A stretch of DNA of 64,000 bases from Succinivibrio dextrinosolvens (GCF_011065405.1 NZ_CP047056.1:456747-520746), one strand, 5' to 3'. Counted from the stretch's first letter, positions 28,305-40,066 are shown. Translations and numbers: made by a program. The notes: generated by a model not told the origin, from the letters alone.

Positions 28305-28757
28305 GTCATGCCTCCACATTCTTGAATCTTATGCAAAATTTGCAGAACCATTTTAATTATAGCGAGGAGGTTTACGGATTCTGATTGAAAATCATCAATA
28401 CGTGAACAAGCTTATGTTTCAGAATTTCAAAACGAGTTGAATGTCGCATTTAGAGAAATTTCTTATCAAAATCAATTTATTAAGGGAAAGAATGAAAGCT
28501 CTTTTTTGAATGATCTTTGACACGTTATTGTGTGCATTTTTGACCTTGCCGGCATGAAAATTATTATTAAAACGTTTACGGATTCTTTGTTTTTTTGCAT
28601 AAATTAAATCAATGCACATTCAGAGGAACACTTAATTAATTTGATCTGAGATAGATTTTTTGCAAACAATGGAGAAAACAGGATTTCACTAATTTAAATC
28701 TAAGAGAAGAGTTTCAAAATACAGCAGATTCATAACTTAATTTTTCAGGAATTCACC
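28305..28757. other. intergenic stretch without a gene
   Basis: 453 bases between divergent genes. The 13-mer GTTTACGGATTCT occurs twice, at about 28370 and 28573, roughly 200 bases apart in direct orientation. No other structure seen; it should hold promoters for the 27828 and 28758 genes. Confidence 0.4.
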
Positions 28758-29117
28758 ATGACCGAACAAATCATCCAAGCGACACAGCATCAGCAGAAGA
28801 AAACAATGAACAGAGCTACCTACTCCATATTCATGGGTCTTTTTCTAGTAACTTTCGTAGTTTTAAGAGTAATAAGCAAGGCTGCAGGAGAAATTGCAGC
28901 AACAGCCTACGAGCCAGGTGTAGTACTCATCTGCAATATGCTTCACTTTCTGCCGCCTGTTACCGTAATTCTGTTCGCATATTTCTGTATGGCAAGAAGA
29001 CTCAGAGACTGCGGAAAAAATCCTTACTATGCCTGGTTTATTCTGATCCCGCTGTTTGGACTGGCATATGTAATCTATCTGTGTTTTGCTCAGAAAAAAA
29101 ATAATTTTCAAAACTAA
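28758..29117 (+). CDS. DUF805-family inner-membrane protein
   Basis: 119 aa. Three membrane segments (about residues 25-43, 55-78, 90-110) and the DUF805-type motif ARRLRDCGKNPYYAWFILIPLFGL before the last one. Family function is not established. A ribosome site of the form TCAGGAATTCACC precedes the ATG. The gene stands alone; a hairpin follows it. Confidence 0.8.
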   Translation: MTEQIIQATQHQQKKTMNRATYSIFMGLFLVTFVVLRVISKAAGEIAATAYEPGVVLICNMLHFLPPVTVILFAYFCMARRLRDCGKNPYYAWFILIPLFGLAYVIYLCFAQKKNNFQN

Positions 29118-29132
29118 ACAGCTTTTCTTAGA

Positions 29133-29159
29133 GAATCCTCTGTTCTGTATAGAGGATTC
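29133..29159 (+). terminator. hairpin after the DUF805 gene
   Basis: GAATCCTCT (29133-29141) pairs with AGAGGATTC (29151-29159) over 9 bases. There is no clear T run, so termination is uncertain. Confidence 0.45.
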
Positions 29160-29263
29160 ACAAACTTTGCATTTCTAAAAGAGCATCCTGCATCTGCACT
29201 GAAATCCGCATTTATGCAAGCGCCTCGTTTTTCTGATAAAATAAAGGGATATTGGAGAAACAC

Positions 29264-29731
29264 ATGTCAACAAGATTTAAACCATACGCAACCGTTGCTC
29301 TTATCATTGAACACAACGGAAAATACCTAATCGTAGAAGAATACAACGAAGATCAGAACAACCGACTGGTTTTTGGTAATCCATGCGGACATATTGATGG
29401 AAAAGAAACCATTTTAGAAGCCGCAAAAAGAGAAGGATACGAAGAGACTGGTGCCGAAGTTGAGATTCTTAATCTGATTTCAATCAATGACTATGTGAAG
29501 GATAACGAGACAATTTACAGATTCTGTTTTGAGGCAAAATTCAAGGAAATACCTCAAAACCTTAAGGCAGATGATCCAGATCACGAGATTCTAGCAGTCA
29601 AATGGTATACCAAAGAGCAGATTTATGCAGGAAAAGACAGTTGGAGAACTCGCCTTGTGGGTCAGAATTTTGATGATTACTTTGCAGGAAAAAGATATCC
29701 TGTAGATCTGATCAGAAGTATTCATCCTTAA
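29264..29731 (+). CDS. nudJ: NUDIX phosphatase NudJ
   Basis: 155 aa from the ATG at 29264, which follows GGAG by 6 bases; a TTG four codons earlier is less likely. The NUDIX box G-x5-E-x7-REGYEETGA is complete at about residues 39-61. The opening RFKPYATVALIIEHNGKYLIVEE and the ending GKRYPVDLIRSI match NudJ of E. coli, which also lies directly before mnmA. NudJ hydrolyses HMP-PP and nucleotide di/triphosphates in the cytoplasm. It heads the conserved nudJ-mnmA-hflD-purB group. Confidence 0.88.
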   Translation: MSTRFKPYATVALIIEHNGKYLIVEEYNEDQNNRLVFGNPCGHIDGKETILEAAKREGYEETGAEVEILNLISINDYVKDNETIYRFCFEAKFKEIPQNLKADDPDHEILAVKWYTKEQIYAGKDSWRTRLVGQNFDDYFAGKRYPVDLIRSIHP

Positions 29732-29775
29732 TTCCTACTGATTTGCACAGGACTGTATAAACACGTTTCAGATAC

Positions 29776-29802
29776 TTCCCCATCCTTAAGGACTGGGGGT
29801 CA
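29776..29802. other. hairpin between nudJ and mnmA
   Basis: CCCCA-TCCTT directly followed by AAGGA-C-TGGGG forms a nearly perfect stem with one bulge and almost no loop, followed by GTCAAAATAAAG rather than a T run. It may be a processing or attenuation structure between the two genes; it also resembles the compact hairpins at the ends of IS200/IS605 elements. Nothing else supports either reading. Confidence 0.4.
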
Positions 29803-29819
29803 AAATAAAGACTTAATTT

Positions 29820-30941
29820 ATGATTTTCGATCCAAAAATACCTTATGATGAGCTGAAAGGAAAACATGTTGTTCTAGGCCTTTCGGGTGGTGTTGATTCC
29901 TCTGTCAGCGCAGCAATTCTAAAAGAACACGGCATGAAGGTTACTGCCCTATTCATGAAGAACTGGGAAGAGGACGACAACGATTCATACTGTGCAGCAG
30001 CACAGGATCGCGAAGATGCACAGAAAGTCTGTGACAAGCTGGGCATTGAGCTTAAAACCATCAACTTTGCAGCTGAATACTGGGATAACGTTTTTGAGAT
30101 TTTTCTGTCTGAATATAAAGCAGGCCGTACCCCAAATCCGGATATTCTCTGCAACAAGGAAATCAAATTCAAGGCATTTTTAGATTATGCTACCCAGGTT
30201 CTGAAGGCTGACTATATAGCAACTGGTCACTACTGCCAAAGGAGCTTTAATACCGAACGTGCTCATCTGTTACGAGGCTTTGATAAAAATAAAGATCAGA
30301 GCTATTTTCTGCACGCCATTGGTCAGAATATTCTGGAAAGAGTACTCTTCCCTGTAGGAGATCTCGAAAAACCTAAGGTTAGAGAAATTGCAGACTCTCT
30401 GGGATTAGCAACTGCAAAGAAAAAAGATTCAACCGGAATCTGTTTTATTGGAGAAAAGAGATTCCATGAATTTCTGTCTAAATATCTACCAGCACAGCCT
30501 GGTCCTATAAAAACAGTTACAGGACAGGTTGTCGGACAGCATGACGGACTTATGTATGCCACCATCGGCCAGAGAAAAGGTCTAAACATTGGTGGAACAA
30601 AAGACGGCAACGGTAAGCCTTGGTATGTTGTTGACAAGGATGTTAAAAACAATACCCTAATCGTGGCTGAAGGCAATGATGACAAGGCTTTATACTCAAT
30701 TGGACTGAATGCGATTTCAGAAACCTGGATAACAGACTGTCCAAACTTACCATTTGAGTGCACTTGTAAAATTCGCTACCGTCAGCCTGATGTTGAATGT
30801 ACAATTTACCGCGAAAAGGAAAACCTGAGGGTTATGTTTAAAAAGCCTGTTGCTGCTGTTGCTCCTGGTCAGTCAGTAGTCTTCTATGACGGACCTGACT
30901 GTTTAGGTGGAGCTGTTATTGATAGTCACATCAAGGATTAG
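29820..30941 (+). CDS. mnmA: tRNA 2-thiouridine synthase MnmA
   Basis: 373 aa (E. coli 368). PP-loop GLSGGVDSS at about 20-28, catalytic Cys in NPDILCN and the second Cys in STGICFIGE. MnmA adds sulfur to U34 of tRNA for Lys, Glu and Gln, using ATP and sulfur relayed by TusE. It lies between nudJ and hflD as in E. coli, with a 4-base gap to hflD. Confidence 0.96.
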   Translation: MIFDPKIPYDELKGKHVVLGLSGGVDSSVSAAILKEHGMKVTALFMKNWEEDDNDSYCAAAQDREDAQKVCDKLGIELKTINFAAEYWDNVFEIFLSEYKAGRTPNPDILCNKEIKFKAFLDYATQVLKADYIATGHYCQRSFNTERAHLLRGFDKNKDQSYFLHAIGQNILERVLFPVGDLEKPKVREIADSLGLATAKKKDSTGICFIGEKRFHEFLSKYLPAQPGPIKTVTGQVVGQHDGLMYATIGQRKGLNIGGTKDGNGKPWYVVDKDVKNNTLIVAEGNDDKALYSIGLNAISETWITDCPNLPFECTCKIRYRQPDVECTIYREKENLRVMFKKPVAAVAPGQSVVFYDGPDCLGGAVIDSHIKD

Positions 30942-30945
30942 CTGT

Positions 30946-32993
<2,048 letters not shown>

Positions 32994-33021
32994 TCAAGAG
33001 TTATAGACCGAATATAATCTA

Positions 33022-33058
33022 AAACTGAAGAGGCTTATCGAATAGCTCTTCAGTTTTT
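33022..33058 (+). terminator. intrinsic terminator after purB
   Basis: AAACTGAAGAG (33022-33032) pairs with CTCTTCAGTTT (33046-33056) and is followed by TT. Confidence 0.85.
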
Positions 33059-33172
33059 AGTTTCAGGATATAGTCTTTAGCTATATCCAACTATTCAAAA
33101 TCAGTATTAGAAAAAATCCCTTCTATCATATAACTTATCCTTACTAAAACTAAATAATAAGGAAAGATCTAT

Positions 33173-34291
33173 ATGAACAAGACAATACCATTCAGATTTG
33201 ACTATGTAGGCAGCTTCTTAAGACCATCCGCAATCAAAAATGCAAGAGCTCTGTACAAAGCAAACAAGCTTTCAAAAGAAGAGCTTAATGTTGTAGAAAA
33301 CGAAGAAATTGCAAAGCTTATCCAGAAACAGAAAAATGCAGGTTTCCATGTAATCACCGATGGAGAATACAGAAGAGCATACTGGCATCTTGATTTCTTC
33401 TGGGGGCTAAATGGTATTGAAGAGACAGAATTAAGCCACGGTTATTTCTTCCACGGAGAAGAAACAGCAAAGGGATCAATTAAGGTAACAGGAAAAATCA
33501 CCGGAGAGAATCATCCTTTTGTACAGTACTTCAAATATGTAAAAGAATTCGAAGATGAAAACACTGTAGCAAAACAGACCTTCCCTGCTCCAGCGCAGCT
33601 TCTGGCAGAGCTGTTCAGAAAAGACAACATTGAGAATACCAAATCATTCTACCCTGATATCAATGTTCTCATTGATGATATTGGTGCTGCCTACAGAACA
33701 GTTATCAGAGAACTCTATGAGGCCGGATGTAGAAACATTCAGTTGGATGACTGTACCTGGGGAATGTTCGTAGACGAGAAATACTGGGCAAACCGCCAGA
33801 ACGGAAATGTTTCATTTGAGGATGAAGCAAACAAGTATCTCAAAGTAAATAACCTTGCACTTGAGGGCAAGCCAGCTGATCTTACCATTACTACACATGT
33901 CTGCCGTGGTAACTACCACTCAACTTATGCCTGCACAGGTCCATACGATAAGATTGCTCCATTCTTATTTGCAAAAGAGAATGTTGATGCATTCTATCTT
34001 GAGTTTGATGATGAACGTTCAGGCGGATTTGAATCTCTTAAGTATATTCCAAAGGATAAGAAGGTTATCCTAGGTTTAATTACTTCAAAGAGAGCTGAGC
34101 TGGAGGATAAGGAATTCATCAAGAAAAGAATAGCAGAGGCGTCAAAGTACGTTGATCTGGACAGACTTAATCTATCACCACAGTGTGGTTTTGCTTCATG
34201 TGAAATCGGCAATAAATTAACCGAAGACGATCAGTGGGCAAAACTGAAGCTGGTTAAGGAGATAGCAGGCGAAGTCTGGGGAATGAATTAG
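33173..34291 (+). CDS. MetE-like methyltransferase (YxjG/YxjH family)
   Basis: 372 aa, the length of the stand-alone catalytic proteins YxjG/YxjH and about half of full MetE. Zinc ligands are visible in the HVCRGNYHS segment and in SPQCGFAS, and the substrate region reads ITDGEYRR. These enzymes transfer a methyl group to homocysteine, with the donor differing between subgroups. The gene is monocistronic, with GGAAAG before the ATG. No S-box or MetJ site was recognised upstream in the 180-base gap. Confidence 0.85.
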   Translation: MNKTIPFRFDYVGSFLRPSAIKNARALYKANKLSKEELNVVENEEIAKLIQKQKNAGFHVITDGEYRRAYWHLDFFWGLNGIEETELSHGYFFHGEETAKGSIKVTGKITGENHPFVQYFKYVKEFEDENTVAKQTFPAPAQLLAELFRKDNIENTKSFYPDINVLIDDIGAAYRTVIRELYEAGCRNIQLDDCTWGMFVDEKYWANRQNGNVSFEDEANKYLKVNNLALEGKPADLTITTHVCRGNYHSTYACTGPYDKIAPFLFAKENVDAFYLEFDDERSGGFESLKYIPKDKKVILGLITSKRAELEDKEFIKKRIAEASKYVDLDRLNLSPQCGFASCEIGNKLTEDDQWAKLKLVKEIAGEVWGMN

Positions 34292-34365
34292 CTGACAGAC
34301 TAAGAACTAAATTAAAAAAAACAGCTAATACTTTTTTATACTCTGCTGTGCAGTAAAAAAAGACG

Positions 34366-34394
34366 AAAAAAGGAACCATCTAGGTTCCTTTTAT
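34366..34394. terminator. bidirectional terminator
   Basis: AAAAGGAACC pairs with AGGTTCCTTTT around 34368-34392, with A and T runs on the two sides. It serves the MetE-like gene and the convergent solute-binding protein gene. Confidence 0.8.
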
Positions 34395-34419
34395 TTGGAA
34401 GTTCACTTTTTTACTGAAA

Positions 34420-35712
34420 TTAGTCTCTCGAATCCTCTGAGCTGCGAACTTTTTGTACCGCCTTAACCCAACGGGAATCAAGCTTTTTTAATGCAGCATC
34501 AAAGTCACTTGCTGTAATCAAATCCTGAATATAGCCACCAGAATAGAAGTCGATCTTTGAACGATTAGTTGCTGCAATAAACTCTGTTGAGTTAATTGGA
34601 GTTGTGAGTATATTTGGTTTATATGACATATACTCCTTTAACTGAGGACTCTGAATATCCTTATCCAACAAGGTTGGGATAAAGCCAGCAATGGTATCAA
34701 AGTCAGATTTCTCAATCAGGAACTTCAGATAAGCCTTTGCTGTATCCTTATTTTTAGAATGTTTTGAAATAGCATAGCCCCAATCGTGATTCAGTTGAGC
34801 ATACAGTGTTCCGTCCTTATTTGCAGGAATAGGCATGAAGCCGATATCCTCTGACTTTGCACCGTTTTCAATAAGCTGAGGAATAACCCAGTTTCCTAGG
34901 TACATAGTTCCAATCTCTCCTTTAGCGAAGGTATTCTTTGAATCTTCCCAGGAGTTGGTCATTAAATCCTTTTCGGTATAACCCTTAGTAACAAAATTCT
35001 TCAGAACTGACAATGAGGTATGGTATGGAGTGTTACCAGAGAATGGAGCTTTTTCATCAAGCATATCCTCGTAAACATTCTCATTTCCTGCAATTACAAG
35101 AGGGAACTTATCCCACTGCTGCAATGGCCATTGAGCACCGAAGTTCACATACATAGGAATTTTACCACTAGCCTTTATCTTCTCCGCTGCATTGTAAAGA
35201 TCATCAATTGTATACAGAGGAGTCTTTACACCAGCATTCTTCAGAACCTTTTTATTATAGACAAGGCCTTCTAATGAATTACCCATGGAGATACCGTAAA
35301 CATCGTTACCCTTGTTGTCTGCCCAGGTATCATAGAAATAGATATCATCATGGTCGTACAAATCTGTTAAAGGCTCATAGAAATTTGCATACTGCTTTGA
35401 TGGAACAGAAGGTAGAATCAAAACAATATCTCCATAATCCTCGGTATTCATACGAGGTCTCAAGCCTCCCTGATAATCAGCAAATCCGATTACATTAACC
35501 TTGGTTACCTTTGGAAACAATGCCTTAAATTCACTTTCATAGCGTTTATAGACACCAGCTTCAACCAAATCAGTTCTATTAGTGTAAAAAGTAATTTCAC
35601 CTTCAACCTTATCCTTATCAAAGCCATCATAAAAATCAGTGGCATTAGCTACTGATGAAAACATCAAGCTTGAACAGATGGAGGATGCACATACAAGTGC
35701 TGATAATTTCAT
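34420..35712 (-). CDS. mannan-oligosaccharide ABC solute-binding protein 1
   Basis: 430 aa. Signal peptide to about residue 24 (SVANATDF), then a family-1 type sugar-binding fold (extracellular solute-binding protein). It captures oligosaccharides in the periplasm for the importer encoded at 52.2-57 kb. It is a close paralogue of the 36020-37282 protein; both share VEGEITFxxxRTDLV-type openings and an AQWPLQQWDK-type core. It forms its own transcription unit with an operator 38 bases before the start and AAGGAG before the ATG. Mannan substrate is inferred from the shared operator and neighbours. Confidence 0.85.
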   Translation of the reverse strand: MKLSALVCASSICSSLMFSSVANATDFYDGFDKDKVEGEITFYTNRTDLVEAGVYKRYESEFKALFPKVTKVNVIGFADYQGGLRPRMNTEDYGDIVLILPSVPSKQYANFYEPLTDLYDHDDIYFYDTWADNKGNDVYGISMGNSLEGLVYNKKVLKNAGVKTPLYTIDDLYNAAEKIKASGKIPMYVNFGAQWPLQQWDKFPLVIAGNENVYEDMLDEKAPFSGNTPYHTSLSVLKNFVTKGYTEKDLMTNSWEDSKNTFAKGEIGTMYLGNWVIPQLIENGAKSEDIGFMPIPANKDGTLYAQLNHDWGYAISKHSKNKDTAKAYLKFLIEKSDFDTIAGFIPTLLDKDIQSPQLKEYMSYKPNILTTPINSTEFIAATNRSKIDFYSGGYIQDLITASDFDAALKKLDSRWVKAVQKVRSSEDSRD

Positions 35713-35750
35713 ACGTAGTTCTCCTTAAATTTAATTATCTGTTATTAGTA

Positions 35751-35766
35751 ATTGTAACGTTACGAT
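35751..35766. promoter_or_regulatory. mannan-regulon operator, solute-binding protein 1
   Basis: ATTGTAACGTTACGAT: 15 of 16 bases match the palindrome ATCGTAACGTTACGAT. Confidence 0.8.
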
Positions 35767-35897
35767 TACAATAAAACCAATACAATGTTCATTATTTGAG
35801 ATATTAATCAATATTATTTTATTATTACATGAGAATTCAGTTAGTTAATCAATTATAAAAAGATCAGACATATTTTACAGATACAATTTATAAACAA

Positions 35898-35913
35898 ATC
35901 GTAACGTTATTAT
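35898..35913. promoter_or_regulatory. mannan-regulon operator, second site before protein 1
   Basis: ATCGTAACGTTATTAT: 14 of 16 match. It is 147 bases from the 35751 site, so the two could be bridged by one tetramer. Confidence 0.7.
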
Positions 35914-35949
35914 TTACATTCTTATTCTTTAATGCTGACAGATAATATC

Positions 35950-35981
35950 AAAAAAAATCCTAATAAAAAAAATATTAGGAT
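35950..35981 (-). terminator. terminator of solute-binding protein 2
   Basis: On the minus strand ATCCTAATA, a T-rich loop and ATTAGGAT are followed by seven T. Confidence 0.8.
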
Positions 35982-36019
35982 AAGAAAAAGCGAAGTTAGG
36001 AGTTACATAAAAAGAGATC

Positions 36020-37282
36020 TTACTGATTTTGCTTTAAAGCTATATTCCATTGCCGATCGAGGTTTAATAAATCTCCTTCAAAATCGTCTCCAGTCATCAG
36101 TTTCTGAATGTAGCCTCCAGAAAAAAAATCAATTCCGCTTCGATTGGAAGTAGAAATAAATTCTGACGAATTTATTGGTGTAACTAGAATCGCATTTTTG
36201 TAGCTCATATATTCAGATATCTGAGTCAAACTTACTGGTCTGCTGCATACTGTTGGAATATATCCTGATATATGTTCATAATCCGATTCCTCAAGAAGGA
36301 ACTTGATAAAAGCCTTTGCTGTTTCCTTATTTTTTGAATATTTTGAAACAGCGTAAGCCCAGTCATGACTAATATGAGCATACAAAAAACCATAATTATT
36401 GGAAGGGATCGGCATCATTCCTATATTATCAGAATCAGCTCCGGACTTAATCAACTGAGGAATAACCCAGGATCCAAGATACATCATTCCAACCTCGCCT
36501 TTTGCAAAGGCCGTCTTAGAATCAGACCAGTTGTTAGCTGTAAGATCACTCTCTGTATAACCTGAGCTGATAAGTTTTTTCAGAAGTTTCAGTGAAAAAT
36601 TGAATGGTGCCCCCTTAGATGCAAAAGGACTATTCTCTTTTAACATCTTCTCATACACATTTTCTTGACCAGCTACAACCAGAGGATATTTATCCCACTG
36701 CTGAAGTGGCCACTGAGCCCCAAAATTTATATAGATAGGGATCTTCTGAATCTTTTTAATTTTTTCACAGGCCTCTAAAAGCTCATCAACTGTTTTAATA
36801 GGCACCTCAACACCTGCCTCTTTAAATACAGCTTTATTATATACAAGCCCTTCACAGGCATTCCCCATGGAGATACCATAGGAATGATTTGCATATACCC
36901 ATGAATCATGAAAATAAATACTTTCACCGTAATAAAGATCATCTAAAGGCTCATAAAAATCTTCATACTTGTTTGCAGGAATAGAAGGAAGAATAAGAAT
37001 AACATCTCCGTAATCATGTGATTTTAAGCGATTAAGAAGAGCTCCCTGATAATCAGAAAATGCTTCCACTTTAATATTTGTAACATTAGGAAACTTCTTT
37101 TTAAATTCTTCTGCGTATCTTCTATAAACGCCAGTATCAACAAGATCAGTTCTATGACAGAAAAAAGTAATTTCACCTTTTACTTCTTCAGAATTAAAAC
37201 CGCCGGTCGATAATGCAGATGCGCAATTATTCGTAATCGCACATGAAAAGAAAAGGGATAAGAGATATTTATTCAGGGACAT
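36020..37282 (-). CDS. mannan-oligosaccharide ABC solute-binding protein 2
   Basis: 420 aa, paralogue of the 34420-35712 protein along its whole length. Signal peptide to about residue 23 (NNCASALS); a Cys in the signal end could allow lipidation but the lipobox is poor. Same solute-binding fold. It forms a separate unit with its own operator (37325-37340), its own terminator and a CGGAG ribosome site. Two diverged binding proteins may widen the range of oligosaccharides taken by one importer; this is inferred. Confidence 0.85.
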   Translation of the reverse strand: MSLNKYLLSLFFSCAITNNCASALSTGGFNSEEVKGEITFFCHRTDLVDTGVYRRYAEEFKKKFPNVTNIKVEAFSDYQGALLNRLKSHDYGDVILILPSIPANKYEDFYEPLDDLYYGESIYFHDSWVYANHSYGISMGNACEGLVYNKAVFKEAGVEVPIKTVDELLEACEKIKKIQKIPIYINFGAQWPLQQWDKYPLVVAGQENVYEKMLKENSPFASKGAPFNFSLKLLKKLISSGYTESDLTANNWSDSKTAFAKGEVGMMYLGSWVIPQLIKSGADSDNIGMMPIPSNNYGFLYAHISHDWAYAVSKYSKNKETAKAFIKFLLEESDYEHISGYIPTVCSRPVSLTQISEYMSYKNAILVTPINSSEFISTSNRSGIDFFSGGYIQKLMTGDDFEGDLLNLDRQWNIALKQNQ

Positions 37283-37324
37283 AGCAAACTCCGATGAATA
37301 TATATAAAAAATTATATCCTATAA

Positions 37325-37340
37325 ATTTTAACGTTACGAT
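37325..37340. promoter_or_regulatory. mannan-regulon operator, solute-binding protein 2
   Basis: ATTTTAACGTTACGAT: 14 of 16 match the regulon palindrome; 43 bases before the gene start. Confidence 0.75.
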
Positions 37341-37494
37341 TTAATTGTTATTTGCAATCATACACAATTATTTAAAAAAATTCTCATTCAACTTTATATA
37401 TATAAATTAACTTACTGTTTACAAAGATTATTTAGTATATTTTTTATCGTAAAGCAAACTTACCAAAGTATTAAATATTGACAGACAACACATT

Positions 37495-37510
37495 ATCGTA
37501 ACGTTATTAT
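37495..37510. promoter_or_regulatory. mannan-regulon operator, GH5 mannanase
   Basis: ATCGTAACGTTATTAT, identical to the 35898 site, 68 bases before the mannanase start. Confidence 0.75.
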
Positions 37511-37543
37511 TTATTTTTAACCATACTTTACTAATAATGCATT

Positions 37544-37559
37544 TTCATAACGTTAAACT
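37544..37559. promoter_or_regulatory. weak mannan-regulon operator, GH5 mannanase
   Basis: TTCATAACGTTAAACT keeps the TAACGTTA core (11 of 16 match) and lies 19 bases before the start codon, 49 bases from the stronger site. Confidence 0.5.
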
Positions 37560-37577
37560 TTTTATAAAGGAAAATTT

Positions 37578-39587
37578 ATGAATAAATTTAAAACAAAGAT
37601 TATTGCCACAGCCATTTTTGCAATGCTGATCTCAAATACATACGCTGTATCAACAACAGAAGAATACAGTTTTGATTATGCACAAATCAAAGACTTTGTC
37701 AGACAGGATGGCAATAAATTCATCCTTGAAGGGAGGGAATTCAGAATCTCAGGAACTAATAACTATTACATGCATTATGGATCCAAGCAAATGATTCTTT
37801 CTGTATTGGATGATGCTCAGAAGCTTGGAATTAACGTCATTAGAGTTTGGGGATTCATGGATGGATTGCATCACAATCATACTATGCAGTTCAAACCAGG
37901 AGATTACAATGTTCCAGATGGAAACAAAAGCGCTCTTGAAAAGCTAGATTTTACAGTTGCAGAAGCTAAGAAAAGAGGAATACGCCTTGTCATTGCACTC
38001 ACCAATAATTGGGAAGATTTCGGTGGCATTCCCCAATATGTAAAATGGTTCAATGCCAAAGAGCATGATGACTTCTATACAGATAAGAAGATCAGACTGT
38101 GCTATAAGAATTATGTAACTCACATTATTGAGCATGTTAACCAGTATACAAATATCAAAAACAGTGATGAGCCAACAATCATGACCTGGGAACTGGCAAA
38201 TGAACCAAGAGCTGCATCAGACAAATCAGGAAAAAAATTACTCAAATGGGCAGACGAAATGTCAACATACATAAGGAAACTTGCTCCTAAGCAGCTGATT
38301 GCACTAGGTTCTGAAGGATTTTTTGCAAGAAAGAACAATCCAGACTGGACCTATAACGGTAATGATGGAGTAGATTGGGACAACATTATTCGTCTACCTA
38401 ATATAAGTTATGGCACACTGCATCTGTATCCAAAGACATGGTCTAAAGACAATGCTGAACAATGGGGAACTCAATGGATTAAGGAACATGCCAGAGTCGC
38501 GAAAGAGGCAGATAAACCTGTTGTACTTGAGGAGTACGGCATAGGAAAAGATGAAAGCATCAACCGTGAATTTGTATATAGAAAATGGACAAAAACCGCT
38601 TATGACGAAGGTCTAAACGGAACCATGTTCTGGATCCTTACATCCAAAGATCCTTCAAACGCAAATGGACTGTATCCTGATTATGACGGCTTTAGAGTAT
38701 TAAACAATCAGTCAGAACTTACAGATATCCTTAAGAATCATTCTAAAGACATGAGAAATATTAAGCACATCAATGAGAATGAATCTTATATAGCATTTCC
38801 AAAAAACAACTCAAAACAGAAAGGAGAGAAAATTCTGCTAAAAGTTTATCCGTTTGTAAACGGAGACAGTGCTGTCAAATCCATAACAGCTAACGTGAAC
38901 GGAAATAACCAAATAATATCTTTTACTGAGCCTGACAGTGACGGCTACTACACAGCTTACGTCGATTTTAACAGTGGACTTGTTTATGGAGAAAACAATC
39001 TGACAGTTAATACAGAATTTACAAAAGGAAATAATGTTAAACGCGACCTGATATTTGAACTAGAAAAACCAGTGACTGGTTATAAAAATATTGCTGAATT
39101 CAATTTCAGTGAAGGAATAAGTGATTTTTCTGAAGGTGGCACTTATCAGGCAGAATTTTTAAAACCTGAACTTGAGCATGCTGTATTAGGAGATGAAAAA
39201 CTACTGAAACTAAATGTTAATCTTCCTGGCACAAATGATTGGGAAGAAATAAGGGTTCACAATCAGAATGTAACAGATCTTTCTGAAGCTAAGCTTGTCT
39301 CCTTTGATATTTACTATCCAACAGATATTCAGGGTGGAGTTCGTCCTTATGTAGTTGCAGGTGACGGCTGGGTAAAATTGGGAGTAGATAAAAATAACAA
39401 AAATCTCAGTGAAATGGAAATAGTAAATATCAACAATACACCTTTATACAAGCAGCATATCTCTGTTGATTTAGGAGATCTGTCTGGAAAGAATGGAGAT
39501 TTTTACATATGCATAGTCGGCAATAAATTAAAACTAAAAGGAAGCATTTTCATTGATAACCTACAGTTTAAAAAGCCTGTATTCTAA
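37578..39587 (+). CDS. secreted GH5 endo-beta-mannanase with C-terminal CBM27-like domain
   Basis: 669 aa. Signal peptide to about residue 23 (SNTYA). GH5_7-type catalytic domain from about 40 to 400, with the acid/base Glu209 in WELANEP and the nucleophile Glu319 in VVLEEYG. A beta-sandwich linker domain (about 405-500) follows, and a C-terminal domain (about 505-669) reads like CBM27, a mannan-binding module. It would cut beta-1,4-mannan outside the cell or in the periplasm into oligosaccharides for the porin and ABC importer. GGAAAATTT precedes the ATG; two operators lie upstream. Confidence 0.9.
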   Translation: MNKFKTKIIATAIFAMLISNTYAVSTTEEYSFDYAQIKDFVRQDGNKFILEGREFRISGTNNYYMHYGSKQMILSVLDDAQKLGINVIRVWGFMDGLHHNHTMQFKPGDYNVPDGNKSALEKLDFTVAEAKKRGIRLVIALTNNWEDFGGIPQYVKWFNAKEHDDFYTDKKIRLCYKNYVTHIIEHVNQYTNIKNSDEPTIMTWELANEPRAASDKSGKKLLKWADEMSTYIRKLAPKQLIALGSEGFFARKNNPDWTYNGNDGVDWDNIIRLPNISYGTLHLYPKTWSKDNAEQWGTQWIKEHARVAKEADKPVVLEEYGIGKDESINREFVYRKWTKTAYDEGLNGTMFWILTSKDPSNANGLYPDYDGFRVLNNQSELTDILKNHSKDMRNIKHINENESYIAFPKNNSKQKGEKILLKVYPFVNGDSAVKSITANVNGNNQIISFTEPDSDGYYTAYVDFNSGLVYGENNLTVNTEFTKGNNVKRDLIFELEKPVTGYKNIAEFNFSEGISDFSEGGTYQAEFLKPELEHAVLGDEKLLKLNVNLPGTNDWEEIRVHNQNVTDLSEAKLVSFDIYYPTDIQGGVRPYVVAGDGWVKLGVDKNNKNLSEMEIVNINNTPLYKQHISVDLGDLSGKNGDFYICIVGNKLKLKGSIFIDNLQFKKPVF

Positions 39588-39631
39588 ATACTGCAGAAAT
39601 AACAATTAACTCCATAGCATTGAAATGCATT

Positions 39632-39670
39632 ACGTCCCGTAACCAAATTTGCGGGATTTTTTTTGTTGAA
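39632..39670 (+). terminator. terminator after the mannanase
   Basis: TCCCG pairs with CGGGA over a 12-base loop and is followed by eight T (about 39636-39665). Confidence 0.65.
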
Positions 39671-39715
39671 AAGAAGGATATTAAAATTATCATAACCAAA
39701 GTGAATTGAAAGATT

Positions 39716-40018
39716 AGTTGTTCCCTACCAGAACTTGCTACTTCAGTTACTGCTGCCAGAAAAGGAAATGCCGATATGGCAGTGGGAAATGTTGTAGGAA
39801 GCAATATCTTCAATATTCTGTTTGTACTAGGTATCTCCTCACTGATTGTTCCTATTCCATTTGCTTCAGGATTCTTTGTTGACAGTATGATTGCCCTGCT
39901 GGCTGCTGTACTGTTATGGTTAATCAGTCTCAAGTACAGAAAGACAGGACGTTTAAGCGGAATTACCTTTCTGCTGATTTATGGTGGATATCTGGCCTAT
40001 CTTCTGATCCAGCGTTAA
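39716..40018 (+). pseudogene. C-terminal remnant of a Ca2+/Na+ antiporter (YrbG type)
   Basis: The frame from 39716 reads SLPELATSVTAARKGNAD and continues with AVGNVVGSNIFNILFVLGIS, the conserved alpha-2 repeat of the NCX/YrbG family, and two or three membrane segments. A stop codon lies just upstream in frame and the N-terminal half is missing. It sits between two terminators inside the mannan locus, so this is probably where older chromosomal DNA was cut by a rearrangement. Confidence 0.8.
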
Positions 40019-40025
40019 AAATAAA

Positions 40026-40049
40026 GCGAAGAGGTAAAACTCTTCGCCT
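40026..40049. terminator. hairpin terminator, antiporter remnant / YwnB-like
   Basis: GCGAAGAG (40026-40033) pairs with CTCTTCGC (40040-40047) over 6 bases between two convergent genes. Confidence 0.75.
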
Positions 40050-40066
40050 TATATCTTCAAAATTTT

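Noticed and set aside
28419-28619. 66-aa minus-strand ORF
   Set aside because: Lysine/asparagine-rich AT-driven sequence with no start signal.
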